Translations under genes and position numbers: made by a program
The notes under the pieces: generated by a model
Database searches by the model: none
The model's input: only the letters and a program-made list of their open reading frames with translations
What the model was told of the DNA's origin: nothing
From: Cytophagales bacterium
GTDB taxonomy: Bacteria > Bacteroidota > Bacteroidia > Cytophagales > ES-bin-26
DNA length: 16,699 nucleotides
NCBI GenBank assembly: GCA_014379925.1
Contig: JACMKY010000128.1
Coordinates: 1-16,699, forward strand
Direction: 5' to 3'
Shown: positions 7,901 through 14,525 of the stretch, piece by piece
Layout: the number at the start of each line of letters is the position of its first letter
Numbering within the stretch: the stretch's first letter is position 1

Positions 7901-8860
7901 GACCACAAGCTCATTTTCAGTACCCAGCAGTACGCTTACCTGCGCGATGCGGTGTTGCGGACGCCGAACGCCCTGGCGCGGGGATTCGTGGGCGGGGAAA
8001 CCGAAGTGAGTCTGTTTCCGGACGGTGAACGCTACCAGCGCATTCTTTCGGACGTGGACGGCGTGGAAACCGTGCTCATCGGGGGCACCATTTCCGACGC
8101 CGACACCCTGGAGTTGTACGACCTGGCTTGCACGTTGGTCTCGCTCGGGGCGGCTTCGCTCATCCTGGTGATTCCGTACTTCGGGTATTCGACGATGGAG
8201 CGGGCGGTGAAAAAAGGCGAGGTGGTGGCGGCCAAAACCCGCGCGTACCTGCTTTCCTCCATCCCGACCACCGCCCTGGGCAACCGCGTCATCCTGCTCG
8301 ACCTGCACACGGAGGGTTTGCCGTACTACTTCGAAGGAAAGATCCGTCCGATTCACCTCTACGGAAAAACGTTGGTGACGCGGGCCTGCCGGGAGTTGGT
8401 GGGGGAAGAAGACTGGCAGCGCCGCCGTTTCGTGCTGGCTTCCACCGACGCCGGTCGCGCCAAGTGGGTCGAGTCGCTGTCGAACGACATGGGCGTGCAG
8501 GCAGCATTCGTCTTCAAACGGCGGATCGACGGTTCCCACACCGAAGTCACTGCCATCAGCCGGGAAGTGCACGGGCAGTACGTGATCATCTACGACGACA
8601 TGATCCGGACGGGTAGTTCGCTGGTGGGGGCGGCGGCGGCCTACCAGCAGGCGGGCGCCCGGAAAATTGCCTCCGTCACCACGCACGGACTCTTTACCAA
8701 CGACGGGCTGGACCGCATCCGCCGGAGCGGTCTTTTCGAAGCCATCGTCAGCACCGACAGCCACCCCAACGCGGTCGAAGCCCTGGCCCGCTGCCAGGAC
8801 GGCTTCCTGCGGGTAGCGTCCATCGCGGAACTGCTGGAGGAGAAGTTAGGGGAATTGTGA
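7892..8860 (+). CDS. prs: Divergent ribose-phosphate pyrophosphokinase (PRPP synthetase paralogue)
   Basis: A 322-residue member of the PRPP synthetase family, which makes PRPP from ribose 5-phosphate and ATP. Visible motifs: FPDGE (42-46), PYFGYS (95-100), the DLHT site (137-140, equivalent to the metal-binding DLHA), KRR (209-211) and the PRPP-binding loop YDDMIRTGSSL (234-244). It is clearly not the housekeeping form: the ATP-contacting RQDRK that normally follows PYxxYA is replaced by TMERA (101-105), and DMIDTGGT is DMIRTGSS. An in-frame TAA at 7886-7888 leaves TTG 7892 as the only start that keeps the first conserved strand; the first in-frame ATG would delete about 100 residues. Lying between pncB and nadE, it probably supplies PRPP for PncB. 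A housekeeping prs is expected elsewhere in the genome. Confidence 0.88.
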   Translation: MKTDHKLIFSTQQYAYLRDAVLRTPNALARGFVGGETEVSLFPDGERYQRILSDVDGVETVLIGGTISDADTLELYDLACTLVSLGAASLILVIPYFGYSTMERAVKKGEVVAAKTRAYLLSSIPTTALGNRVILLDLHTEGLPYYFEGKIRPIHLYGKTLVTRACRELVGEEDWQRRRFVLASTDAGRAKWVESLSNDMGVQAAFVFKRRIDGSHTEVTAISREVHGQYVIIYDDMIRTGSSLVGAAAAYQQAGARKIASVTTHGLFTNDGLDRIRRSGLFEAIVSTDSHPNAVEALARCQDGFLRVASIAELLEEKLGEL

Positions 8861-8865
8861 ACCGG

Positions 8866-8884
8866 TAACCGCCATTGGCGGTTA
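8866..8884 (+). terminator. Perfect 8-bp hairpin just after prs
   Basis: TAACCGCC-ATT-GGCGGTTA: an 8-bp perfect stem with a 3-nt loop, beginning 5 nt after the prs stop. There is no T-run. It may terminate or attenuate transcription before nadE, or protect the 3' end of a pncB-prs message. Confidence 0.4.
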
Positions 8885-8963
8885 GAGATTAGGTCCCAGA
8901 AGAAGGATTACCATCAAGTAGACCAACTTGGTGCTTCGATCCGCGAATTCATCCGTAAAACCA

Positions 8964-9019
8964 GCCAATCACTTTCATCAAGGGTTTTCAATTTCTAATT
9001 CTTGATGAAAGTGATTGGC
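8964..9019. repeat. 19-bp perfect inverted repeat upstream of nadE
   Basis: Arm 8964-8982 (GCCAATCACTTTCATCAAG) is the exact reverse complement of 9001-9019, with an 18-nt AT-rich loop (8983-9000). The second arm ends 21 nt before the nadE ATG. The stem is too long and perfect for an ordinary intrinsic terminator and has no U-tract. No target-site duplication is evident. It could be a regulatory 5'-UTR stem, a cruciform, or a small non-autonomous repeat element. Confidence 0.8.
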
Positions 9020-9040
9020 CAATAGCTTACCACTAAAAAT

Positions 9041-11089
9041 ATGAAGCTCATCAAAGTAGCCGCCGGGGTGTTGAACCAGATACCGATGGCCTGGAAACAC
9101 AACCGGGATACGATCCTGGATGCCATCGCCGAAGCCCAGGCCCAACGGGTGAGCCTGCTCTGCCTGCCCGAACTCTGCCTGACGGGCTACGGCTGCGAGG
9201 ATGCCTTTTATTCCCCCGGCCTGGTGGAGATGGCCTACGCGACGCTGGAAGAAATCGTGCCGCAGACCGAGGGCCTCGTCGTGTCGGTGGGACTGCCCGT
9301 GCGTTACCAAAACCGGGTCTACAACGCGGCTTGCCTGGTGGCCAACCGGAAAATCCTGGGCTTCGTGGCCAAGCGGTACCTGGCCAACAACGGCATTCAC
9401 TACGAACTGCGCTGGTTCCAGCCCTGGCCGCAAGGGCAACGGGGCGAAATCACGGTGGGCAAGATGAATTACCCGATCGGGGATCTGTATTTCAGGTTGA
9501 CCGGCCAGCTCGGGGAGATCAAGGTCGGTTACGAGATCTGCGAAGACGCCTGGATGGCCAACCGCCCGGGGCGTGACCTTTATCGCAACGGCGTGGACAT
9601 CATCCTCAACCCCAGCGCCAGCCACTTCGCCTTCCACAAAACGCACGTCCGCGAAAGCCTCGTGGTGGAAGGATCGCGGGCGTTCGCGGCCACCTACGTT
9701 TACGCCAACCTGCTGGGCAACGAGGCGGGTCGTTCCATCTACGACGGCGACGCGATGATCGCTTCCGGCGGCAAGCTGGTCACCTCCGGCAACCGCTTCA
9801 GCTACGCCGACTTCCTGCTCACCACGGCCGTCGTGGACGTGGACTTGACCCGGCTGCAACAGGCGCAGTACAAGGTCGATTTCAACCCCGCGGGTGCATC
9901 AAACCACCTCATTCCGACCGATTTCGATTTCCCGGCCATCCGCCCCGAACCCGCCCGGGACGGAACCGAAGCCTGGGAAAAAGGCGAATTTCTGAAAGAA
10001 GAGGAATTCGCCCGCGCCGTGGCCCTGGGCTTGTTCGACTACCTGCGCAAGAGCCGTTCCTACGGCTTCGTGGTTTCCCTGAGCGGCGGGGCCGATTCGT
10101 CGGCGGTGGCGAGCCTGTGCTGGTTGATGATTCGGTTCGGCGTGGCCAGCATCGGGCTGGAGGCGTTCAAGCGCAAACTGGACCACATCCCGGCCCTCCG
10201 CGATTGCAAGAATGAAAAGGAAATTGCCCACCGGCTCCTTTCCTGCGTCTACCAATCCACTCAAAACAGTTCGGACGACACGCGTCACTCGGCCGAAGTG
10301 CTGGCGAAAGACCTGAACGCCACGTACTTCGAAATCAACATCGATGCGTTGGTCAATACCTACGTGGGCATGATCGAGGGCGGACTGGGACGGGAGCTGG
10401 GTTGGGAAACCGACGACATTGCGCTGCAAAACATCCAGTCGCGGGTGCGCTCGCCCAGCATCTGGCTGCTCACCAACGTAAAGAACGCGCTCCTGCTGGC
10501 CACGGGCAACCGCTCCGAAGTGGCCGTCGGCTATTCCACGATGGACGGGGATACGTCGGGCAGCATCAGTCCGATCGCCGGCATCGACAAGCACTTCCTG
10601 CGCCAATGGCTGCGCTGGCTGGAGAATACGGGGGTGAACGGCGACTGGAAGATCAAGGGCCTGCGTCCGGTAAACGGCCTGCAGCCGAGCGCCGAGCTGC
10701 GTCCGCTGACCAACAACCAAACCGACGAGGAAGACCTCATGCCCTACGACGTGCTGGACGCCATTGAAAAGTGCGCCATCCGCGACAAGCAAACGCCGCT
10801 GGAAACGCTGGCCGTGCTGACGGGTACGTTCGGTTCGGCCTACGAAAGGGAAAAGCTCAAGCTGTTCATCGAGCGGTTTTTCCGGCTGTGGAGCCGCAAC
10901 CAGTGGAAGCGCGAGCGCTACGCCCCCTCCTTCCACCTCGACGACCTCAACCTGGACCCCAAAACCTGGTGCCGCTTCCCTATCCTGTCGGGCGGCTTCG
11001 AGCGCGAACTGGAACTGATGCGCGAAGCGGAGGAAGAAACCGAAGAAAAGGGAAAAAACGGCCGAAGAAAGAGCCGGATCGGGTTCTGA
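9041..11089 (+). CDS. nadE: Glutamine-dependent NAD+ synthetase
   Basis: Final step of NAD synthesis: nicotinic acid adenine dinucleotide is adenylated with ATP and amidated using ammonia released from glutamine. The 682-residue length fits the large two-domain form (the Mycobacterium tuberculosis enzyme is about 680). The N-terminal nitrilase-fold glutaminase (about 1-290) carries the Glu-Lys-Cys triad: E44 in CLPELCLTGY, K111 in AKRYLANNG and C167 in YEICEDAW. The C-terminal synthetase domain (about 320-660) has the ATP-binding SGGADS motif (348-353), ATGNRSE and the STMDGDTSGSISPI stretch. The last 25 residues are charged and low complexity (EEETEEKGKNGRRKS). Start ATG has an A-rich upstream sequence, normal for this phylum. 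It is separated from prs by 180 nt holding two hairpins, and from the regulator gene by 125 nt of heptad repeats, so co-transcription with pncB-prs is plausible but not certain. Confidence 0.97.
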   Translation: MKLIKVAAGVLNQIPMAWKHNRDTILDAIAEAQAQRVSLLCLPELCLTGYGCEDAFYSPGLVEMAYATLEEIVPQTEGLVVSVGLPVRYQNRVYNAACLVANRKILGFVAKRYLANNGIHYELRWFQPWPQGQRGEITVGKMNYPIGDLYFRLTGQLGEIKVGYEICEDAWMANRPGRDLYRNGVDIILNPSASHFAFHKTHVRESLVVEGSRAFAATYVYANLLGNEAGRSIYDGDAMIASGGKLVTSGNRFSYADFLLTTAVVDVDLTRLQQAQYKVDFNPAGASNHLIPTDFDFPAIRPEPARDGTEAWEKGEFLKEEEFARAVALGLFDYLRKSRSYGFVVSLSGGADSSAVASLCWLMIRFGVASIGLEAFKRKLDHIPALRDCKNEKEIAHRLLSCVYQSTQNSSDDTRHSAEVLAKDLNATYFEINIDALVNTYVGMIEGGLGRELGWETDDIALQNIQSRVRSPSIWLLTNVKNALLLATGNRSEVAVGYSTMDGDTSGSISPIAGIDKHFLRQWLRWLENTGVNGDWKIKGLRPVNGLQPSAELRPLTNNQTDEEDLMPYDVLDAIEKCAIRDKQTPLETLAVLTGTFGSAYEREKLKLFIERFFRLWSRNQWKRERYAPSFHLDDLNLDPKTWCRFPILSGGFERELELMREAEEETEEKGKNGRRKSRIGF

Positions 11090-11102
11090 AGGAAGCCTTG
11101 AA

Positions 11103-11130
11103 GTAGGAAGTACGAGGTAGGAAGTACGAA
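11103..11130 (+). repeat. Tandem heptad repeats, forward tract (GTAsGAr x4)
   Basis: Four consecutive 7-mers, GTAGGAA GTACGAG GTAGGAA GTACGAA, begin 14 nt after the nadE stop. The sequence is imperfectly complementary to the tract at 11153-11187, so the two could fold into a long stem around a loop of about 20 nt. Heptad-periodic intergenic sequence of this kind seems familiar from Cytophagales genomes; function unknown. Confidence 0.75.
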
Positions 11131-11152
11131 GGAAAACAATACTCATCGCATC

Positions 11153-11187
11153 TTACTTCCTGTTTCCTACCTCCTACTTTTTCCTAC
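11153..11187 (-). repeat. Heptad repeats, inverted tract
   Basis: On the + strand it reads TTACTTC CTGTTTC CTACCTC CTACTTT TTCCTAC, five 7-mers which on the - strand resemble the GTAGGAA/GTACGAA units of 11103-11130. The reverse complement of the distal part, AAGTAGGAGGTAGGAA, aligns with the forward tract after a 5-nt gap. Confidence 0.65.
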
Positions 11188-11214
11188 TGTCCGCAACCGC
11201 CAATCCACGCTTCC

Positions 11215-11922
11215 ATGCCCTTCACCTACGAGTACCCCCGTCAGGCCCTGACCGTGGATTGCATCCTGTTCGGCTTCGACTGGGCGGCCTCCCGCGGGGG
11301 AGAGTTGAAGGTGCTGCTCATCGAGCGTCTGCACGACCCGTTCCGGGGAAGCTGGGCGCTGCCGGGCGGCTTCCTCGACGAGGCGGATCCCACCGTCGAA
11401 CACGCGGCCAAGCGCGAACTGGCGGAGGAAACCGGCCTGACCAACGTGTTCATGGAGCAGCTCTACACCTTCGGTGACGCGGGGCGCGACCCGCGCGGAC
11501 GCACGGTTTCGGTGGCTTATTACGCGCTCATCAAGCTTGCCGATCACCCGGTGCGGGCCGGTGACGACGCGGGCAATGCCCGCTGGTTCAGCTTGTCGGA
11601 GATTCCGGCGCTGGCCTTCGACCACGACCAGATCATCCGAACGGCCTCCGAACGCCTCCGGGGTAAGGTGCGCTACCAGCCCATCGGGTTTGAACTGCTG
11701 CCCCGCAAATTCGCCCTCTCGCAATTGCAGAACCTCTACGAAACCGTGCTGGGGCAGAAGCTGGACAAGCGGAACTTCCGGAAAAAAATCCTGAAAATGA
11801 ATTTGTTGGTGGAGGGCAACGAAACGCAGGCGAACGTGCCGCACCGCGCCGCCCGCCTCTACCAATTCGACCAGCAACGCTACGAAGAACTGCTGGCCAG
11901 GGGATTCAATTTTGAAGTGTAG
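11215..11922 (+). CDS. nrtR: NrtR/AraR-family transcriptional regulator (Nudix domain plus winged helix)
   Basis: A 235-residue protein with an N-terminal Nudix domain (about 10-145) and a C-terminal winged-helix domain (about 153-228). The C-terminal part GFELLPRKFALSQLQNLYE (158-176), LDKRNFRKKIL (183-193) and RAARLYQFD (211-219) is diagnostic of NrtR-type regulators rather than plain hydrolases. The Nudix box (51-75) keeps RELAEETGL but has one extra residue (DEADPTVEHAAK) and lacks the first canonical Glu at its usual spacing. In this family the Nudix domain commonly acts as a sensor, binding ADP-ribose in NrtR (which relieves repression) or sugar in Bacteroides AraR. Its position after pncB-prs-nadE supports control of NAD synthesis through the palindrome at 6219-6233. 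The alternative, an AraR-like sugar regulator, is less favoured as no sugar genes adjoin it. Confidence 0.85.
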   Translation: MPFTYEYPRQALTVDCILFGFDWAASRGGELKVLLIERLHDPFRGSWALPGGFLDEADPTVEHAAKRELAEETGLTNVFMEQLYTFGDAGRDPRGRTVSVAYYALIKLADHPVRAGDDAGNARWFSLSEIPALAFDHDQIIRTASERLRGKVRYQPIGFELLPRKFALSQLQNLYETVLGQKLDKRNFRKKILKMNLLVEGNETQANVPHRAARLYQFDQQRYEELLARGFNFEV

Positions 11923-11947
11923 TTCGCTAAGCGTAAACCATTACCAG

Positions 11948-11966
11948 TGAGCAGGCTTACCGCTCA
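11948..11966. terminator. Hairpin between convergent nrtR and POT transporter genes
   Basis: TGAGC-a-GG-CTTA-CC-GCTCA folds into a 7-bp stem with one bulged A and a 4-nt loop, in the middle of the 94-nt gap between two convergent genes. It could serve both directions. T-rich sequence (TTTGTTTT, 11981-11988) follows only after 14 nt on the + strand. Confidence 0.35.
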
Positions 11967-12016
11967 TCCCCGCCTGGGCATTTGTTTTCATCATTGAATC
12001 ATCTTAATCATTGAAA

Positions 12017-13624
12017 TCAGCGGTCAATGATGTAAGCCTTCTCCTTCATCCGACCGGAAACCAGCATGAAGACGACGGAAAACACGCTCATCAGCCCGAA
12101 GAAGAACCAGTAGTACGAGGCACCTTCCAGTTGGGCGAAGAAGCCTTTGTTGGCAATGCTGTTGTTGACCATGGAAACGAACAGGTTTCCAACGGTGACG
12201 GTGAGGTAGAAAATGGCCGTCATCGTGCTCTTCATCGAAGGGGGCGAGTAGGTGTACGCGTATTCCAGGCCGGTGATGGATACCAGCACTTCGCCCGCCG
12301 CCAGGATGGCGTAGGCCAGAATCTGCCACCAGACCGAGGGATGCTGCCCGGCGTCAATCCTTTCCTGGATCATCGCGATCACTACGAAAGACAGGGCCGT
12401 GAGGAACAGGCCGGCCCCAAACCGGCGCAGCAAGGTGGTCTTGATGCCGATTTTCTCAAAGAAGGGATACACGCCATAGTTGAAGATGGGAATCATCGTC
12501 AGCAGAAAGAAAGGATTGACCGTCTGCACCTGCTCCGGCAACCATTGCCTGCCAAATGCGCGCAGATCCAGATCCTGGGCCTGTAACACCCACTCCGAAA
12601 GGCATTGGTCCCACAAGGCCCAGAAAACCGGCACGAAAGAAAATACGATCAGTACCCGGTAGACCGCCTTTACGCCCTCAATCGTGTCGGCGTCGTAGCG
12701 GTCGGCGGCGGCGTCGATCCAGGATTGGCCCGGTTGCTTTTTACCCGGGTTCGACAGGGCGTAGAGGGAGGTGAACAGGAAGTTTCCCTTTTGAATGCCG
12801 GCCGGGGCGATTTTTTCGATCCATCCTTTGTAACCGGCGAAGAACAGCAGGACGTTGATCAGAATAAGCCAGCCAGTAGCCAGATCAAAAAACCGGTTCA
12901 AGACGAAGGTAAGCACGGTCAAGGCGGCCATGACCGCCACGGTCGCAACCAGTTCGCGCGTGGTAATTCCCTTCAGACCCGCCGGTGGTATCCGGATGTA
13001 CTTCTTGCGACCCAACCAGAAGATGAGCGTAGCCAGCGCCATCAGGATGCCCGGCACCCCGAACGCCCAGGAGGCGCCGTAATCGTTGTAGATGATCGGA
13101 ATGAAGTAGTTAGAAATTAAAGAGCCGGCGTTGATGCTGAAATAAAACCAGCCGTACATCTTGGCCATCAGGTGCTTGTTCGATTCGTCGAACTGGTCGC
13201 CCACGTTGGCGGATACGCAGGCCTTGATGCAGCCCGCCCCAAAAGCAATCAGGATCAACCCCGTGGAGAAACCCGTCAGGTTCTGGTCGAACAAAGCCAG
13301 GGTGAGGTGCCCGACGCAATAGACCAGCGAGATGTACAGAATTACCCGGTACTTGCCGAAGAACCAATCGGCCAGCAGACCGCCCAGCAACGTCATTCCG
13401 TACGCCAGCGCCACGAAGGAGTGCACCTTTTCATTGGCCTGCGCTTTGGCCACCGTGTCCAGCGCCGGAATGTGGGCGGGGTTGAAAAACTGGGCAACCA
13501 GGAAGGTGGCAAGGATGGAACGCATTCCGTAGAAGCTGAACCGTTCGGCGGCTTCGTTGCCGATGATGTAGGGAATACTCTTCGGATAAGTGGCTTTTTG
13601 AGTGACGGTGGGCGTGGCTTCCAT
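12017..13624 (-). CDS. POT/PTR-family proton-coupled oligopeptide transporter
   Basis: A 535-residue inner-membrane protein of the major facilitator superfamily that imports di- and tripeptides with protons. Diagnostic signatures: the ExxERF motif in GNEAAERFSFYGMRS (22-36) used in proton coupling, GGLLADWFFGKYRVI (81-95, the loop 2-3 motif), GAGCIKACVSANVGDQF (129-145) and FYFSINAGSLIS (160-171), the PTR2 signature. About 12-14 hydrophobic segments are spread over the length, with a hydrophilic section near residues 285-320 (PGKKQPGQSWIDAAADRYDAD) typical of the bacterial POT central loop. Start ATG gives a short cytosolic N-terminus before the first motif. It is divergent from the M23 gene and convergent with nrtR, so it is likely monocistronic. 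Substrate range cannot be read from sequence. Confidence 0.95.
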   Translation of the reverse strand: MEATPTVTQKATYPKSIPYIIGNEAAERFSFYGMRSILATFLVAQFFNPAHIPALDTVAKAQANEKVHSFVALAYGMTLLGGLLADWFFGKYRVILYISLVYCVGHLTLALFDQNLTGFSTGLILIAFGAGCIKACVSANVGDQFDESNKHLMAKMYGWFYFSINAGSLISNYFIPIIYNDYGASWAFGVPGILMALATLIFWLGRKKYIRIPPAGLKGITTRELVATVAVMAALTVLTFVLNRFFDLATGWLILINVLLFFAGYKGWIEKIAPAGIQKGNFLFTSLYALSNPGKKQPGQSWIDAAADRYDADTIEGVKAVYRVLIVFSFVPVFWALWDQCLSEWVLQAQDLDLRAFGRQWLPEQVQTVNPFFLLTMIPIFNYGVYPFFEKIGIKTTLLRRFGAGLFLTALSFVVIAMIQERIDAGQHPSVWWQILAYAILAAGEVLVSITGLEYAYTYSPPSMKSTMTAIFYLTVTVGNLFVSMVNNSIANKGFFAQLEGASYYWFFFGLMSVFSVVFMLVSGRMKEKAYIIDR

Positions 13625-13659
13625 TGGGGAATATCGTACGTTTTAGGTCGGTGGGAGGA

Positions 13660-13689
13660 CAAGGTATTAAAATAACGCGGAATCCCCAA
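13660..13689 (-). promoter_or_regulatory. Weak candidate promoter of the POT transporter gene
   Basis: On the - strand TTG (13689-13687) is followed after 20 nt by TACCTTG (13666-13660), which lacks one T relative to TAnnTTTG. It lies 36 nt before the ATG. Spacing is good, -7 match imperfect. Confidence 0.35.
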
Positions 13690-13731
13690 CGGGCCGTATT
13701 TTACCCGGTCAAAACGGTCATCGTGTTTCGT

Positions 13732-13739
13732 TAAATTTG
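13732..13739 (+). promoter_or_regulatory. Bacteroidota -7 element upstream of the M23 gene
   Basis: TAAATTTG is an exact TAnnTTTG match, 38 nt upstream of the GTG start. No TTG is present at the usual 19-21 nt upstream, so a -33 element is not apparent. It sits in the 153-bp divergent gap shared with the POT transporter gene. Confidence 0.5.
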
Positions 13740-13777
13740 GCTCTCGTCTTTTAACTTCAAACTGCTAACTTTCCTCC

Positions 13778-14470
13778 GTGCCAACCCCGCTGACCGAAAT
13801 CCTCCGCCGCCATCCCGACCGCTTTGGCCCAGCCGTTCCCTTCGAATGGGCGAATGAAAAGGTGCTGGTGCTCGACCTGACCGCTGCCAACCCCGACCTG
13901 CGGACCCTCGACCTGAGCAACACCACCGTTTTCACGGAATACGTTTTCGGAAAGATGCGCGCGGCGGACGCGCGGGTGGCCGTGGGCGGCTACAACGAGG
14001 ATCGCGTGATCTACCGCCGGAGTGCGCACTTCCAGGCGGCCGATGAACCCCGCCGCATTCACCTGGGCATCGACGTGTGGGCGGCGGCTGGCACGCCCGT
14101 GTTCGCCCCGCTCGAGGGAACGGTGCACAGTTTCGGGCACAACGACCATTTCGGCGACTACGGCCCCACCATTCTTTTGGAGCACGAACTGGAGAAAGTT
14201 GCCTTTTACACCCTCTACGGCCACCTGAACCTGGCGTCGCTGGACGGCCTGAACGCCGGAAAAAAGGTTGGCCGGGGAGACAGGCTGGCCGACATCGGCC
14301 ACTATCCCGTCAATGGCGACTGGCCGCCGCACCTTCACTTCCAGGTGATTGCCGACTTGCGGGGCCACCGGGGCGACTTCCCGGGCGTGTGCACGGTGAG
14401 CGAGCGGGAGACGTATCTGAAGCTCTGCCCGGATGCGAACCTGGTGTTGCAAATCGGGCAACTCCGATGA
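13778..14470 (+). CDS. M23/LytM-type metallopeptidase domain protein without signal peptide
   Basis: A 230-residue protein whose C-terminal half is an M23 fold: the zinc ligands are seen as H95 and D99 in RIHLGIDVW (93-101) and H187 in PPHLHFQV (183-190), with H149 in YGHL and H185 as the usual catalytic-site histidines. LEGTV (112-116) and VGRGDRLADIG (164-174) are typical lysostaphin-fold strands. M23 enzymes normally cut peptidoglycan cross-links in the periplasm, but no signal peptide or membrane segment is present: the N-terminus is MPTPLTEILRRHPDRF. The start must be GTG 13778, because an in-frame TAA lies at 13766-13768 and the next ATG is at residue 60. It may therefore act in the cytosol. 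Similar M23 domains occur, as I recall, fused to class III aminotransferases, so a small-molecule role is possible. Thymidine kinase converges from the right. Confidence 0.85.
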   Translation: MPTPLTEILRRHPDRFGPAVPFEWANEKVLVLDLTAANPDLRTLDLSNTTVFTEYVFGKMRAADARVAVGGYNEDRVIYRRSAHFQAADEPRRIHLGIDVWAAAGTPVFAPLEGTVHSFGHNDHFGDYGPTILLEHELEKVAFYTLYGHLNLASLDGLNAGKKVGRGDRLADIGHYPVNGDWPPHLHFQVIADLRGHRGDFPGVCTVSERETYLKLCPDANLVLQIGQLR

Positions 14471-14525
14471 ATAGGTGCCGACACGGTGCCGGGGGATGGC
14501 ATGAGGTACACCACCGCTCACAACT

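Noticed and set aside
9031..9036. CACTAA upstream of nadE as an NrtR half-site
   Set aside because: Only a single 6-nt half with no inverted partner at the right spacing.
9899..11146. Long - strand open frame of 415 codons opposite nadE
   Set aside because: Antisense reading of the synthetase domain in high-GC DNA; composition is artefactual and the + frame is unequivocally nadE.
11103..11187. Heptad tracts considered as a CRISPR-like array
   Set aside because: Units are 7 nt with no spacers, and no cas genes are nearby.
11990..12015. Direct repeat ATCATTGAA (17-nt period) after nrtR
   Set aside because: Short AT-rich repeat of two copies without further structure; likely chance or remnant of simple sequence.
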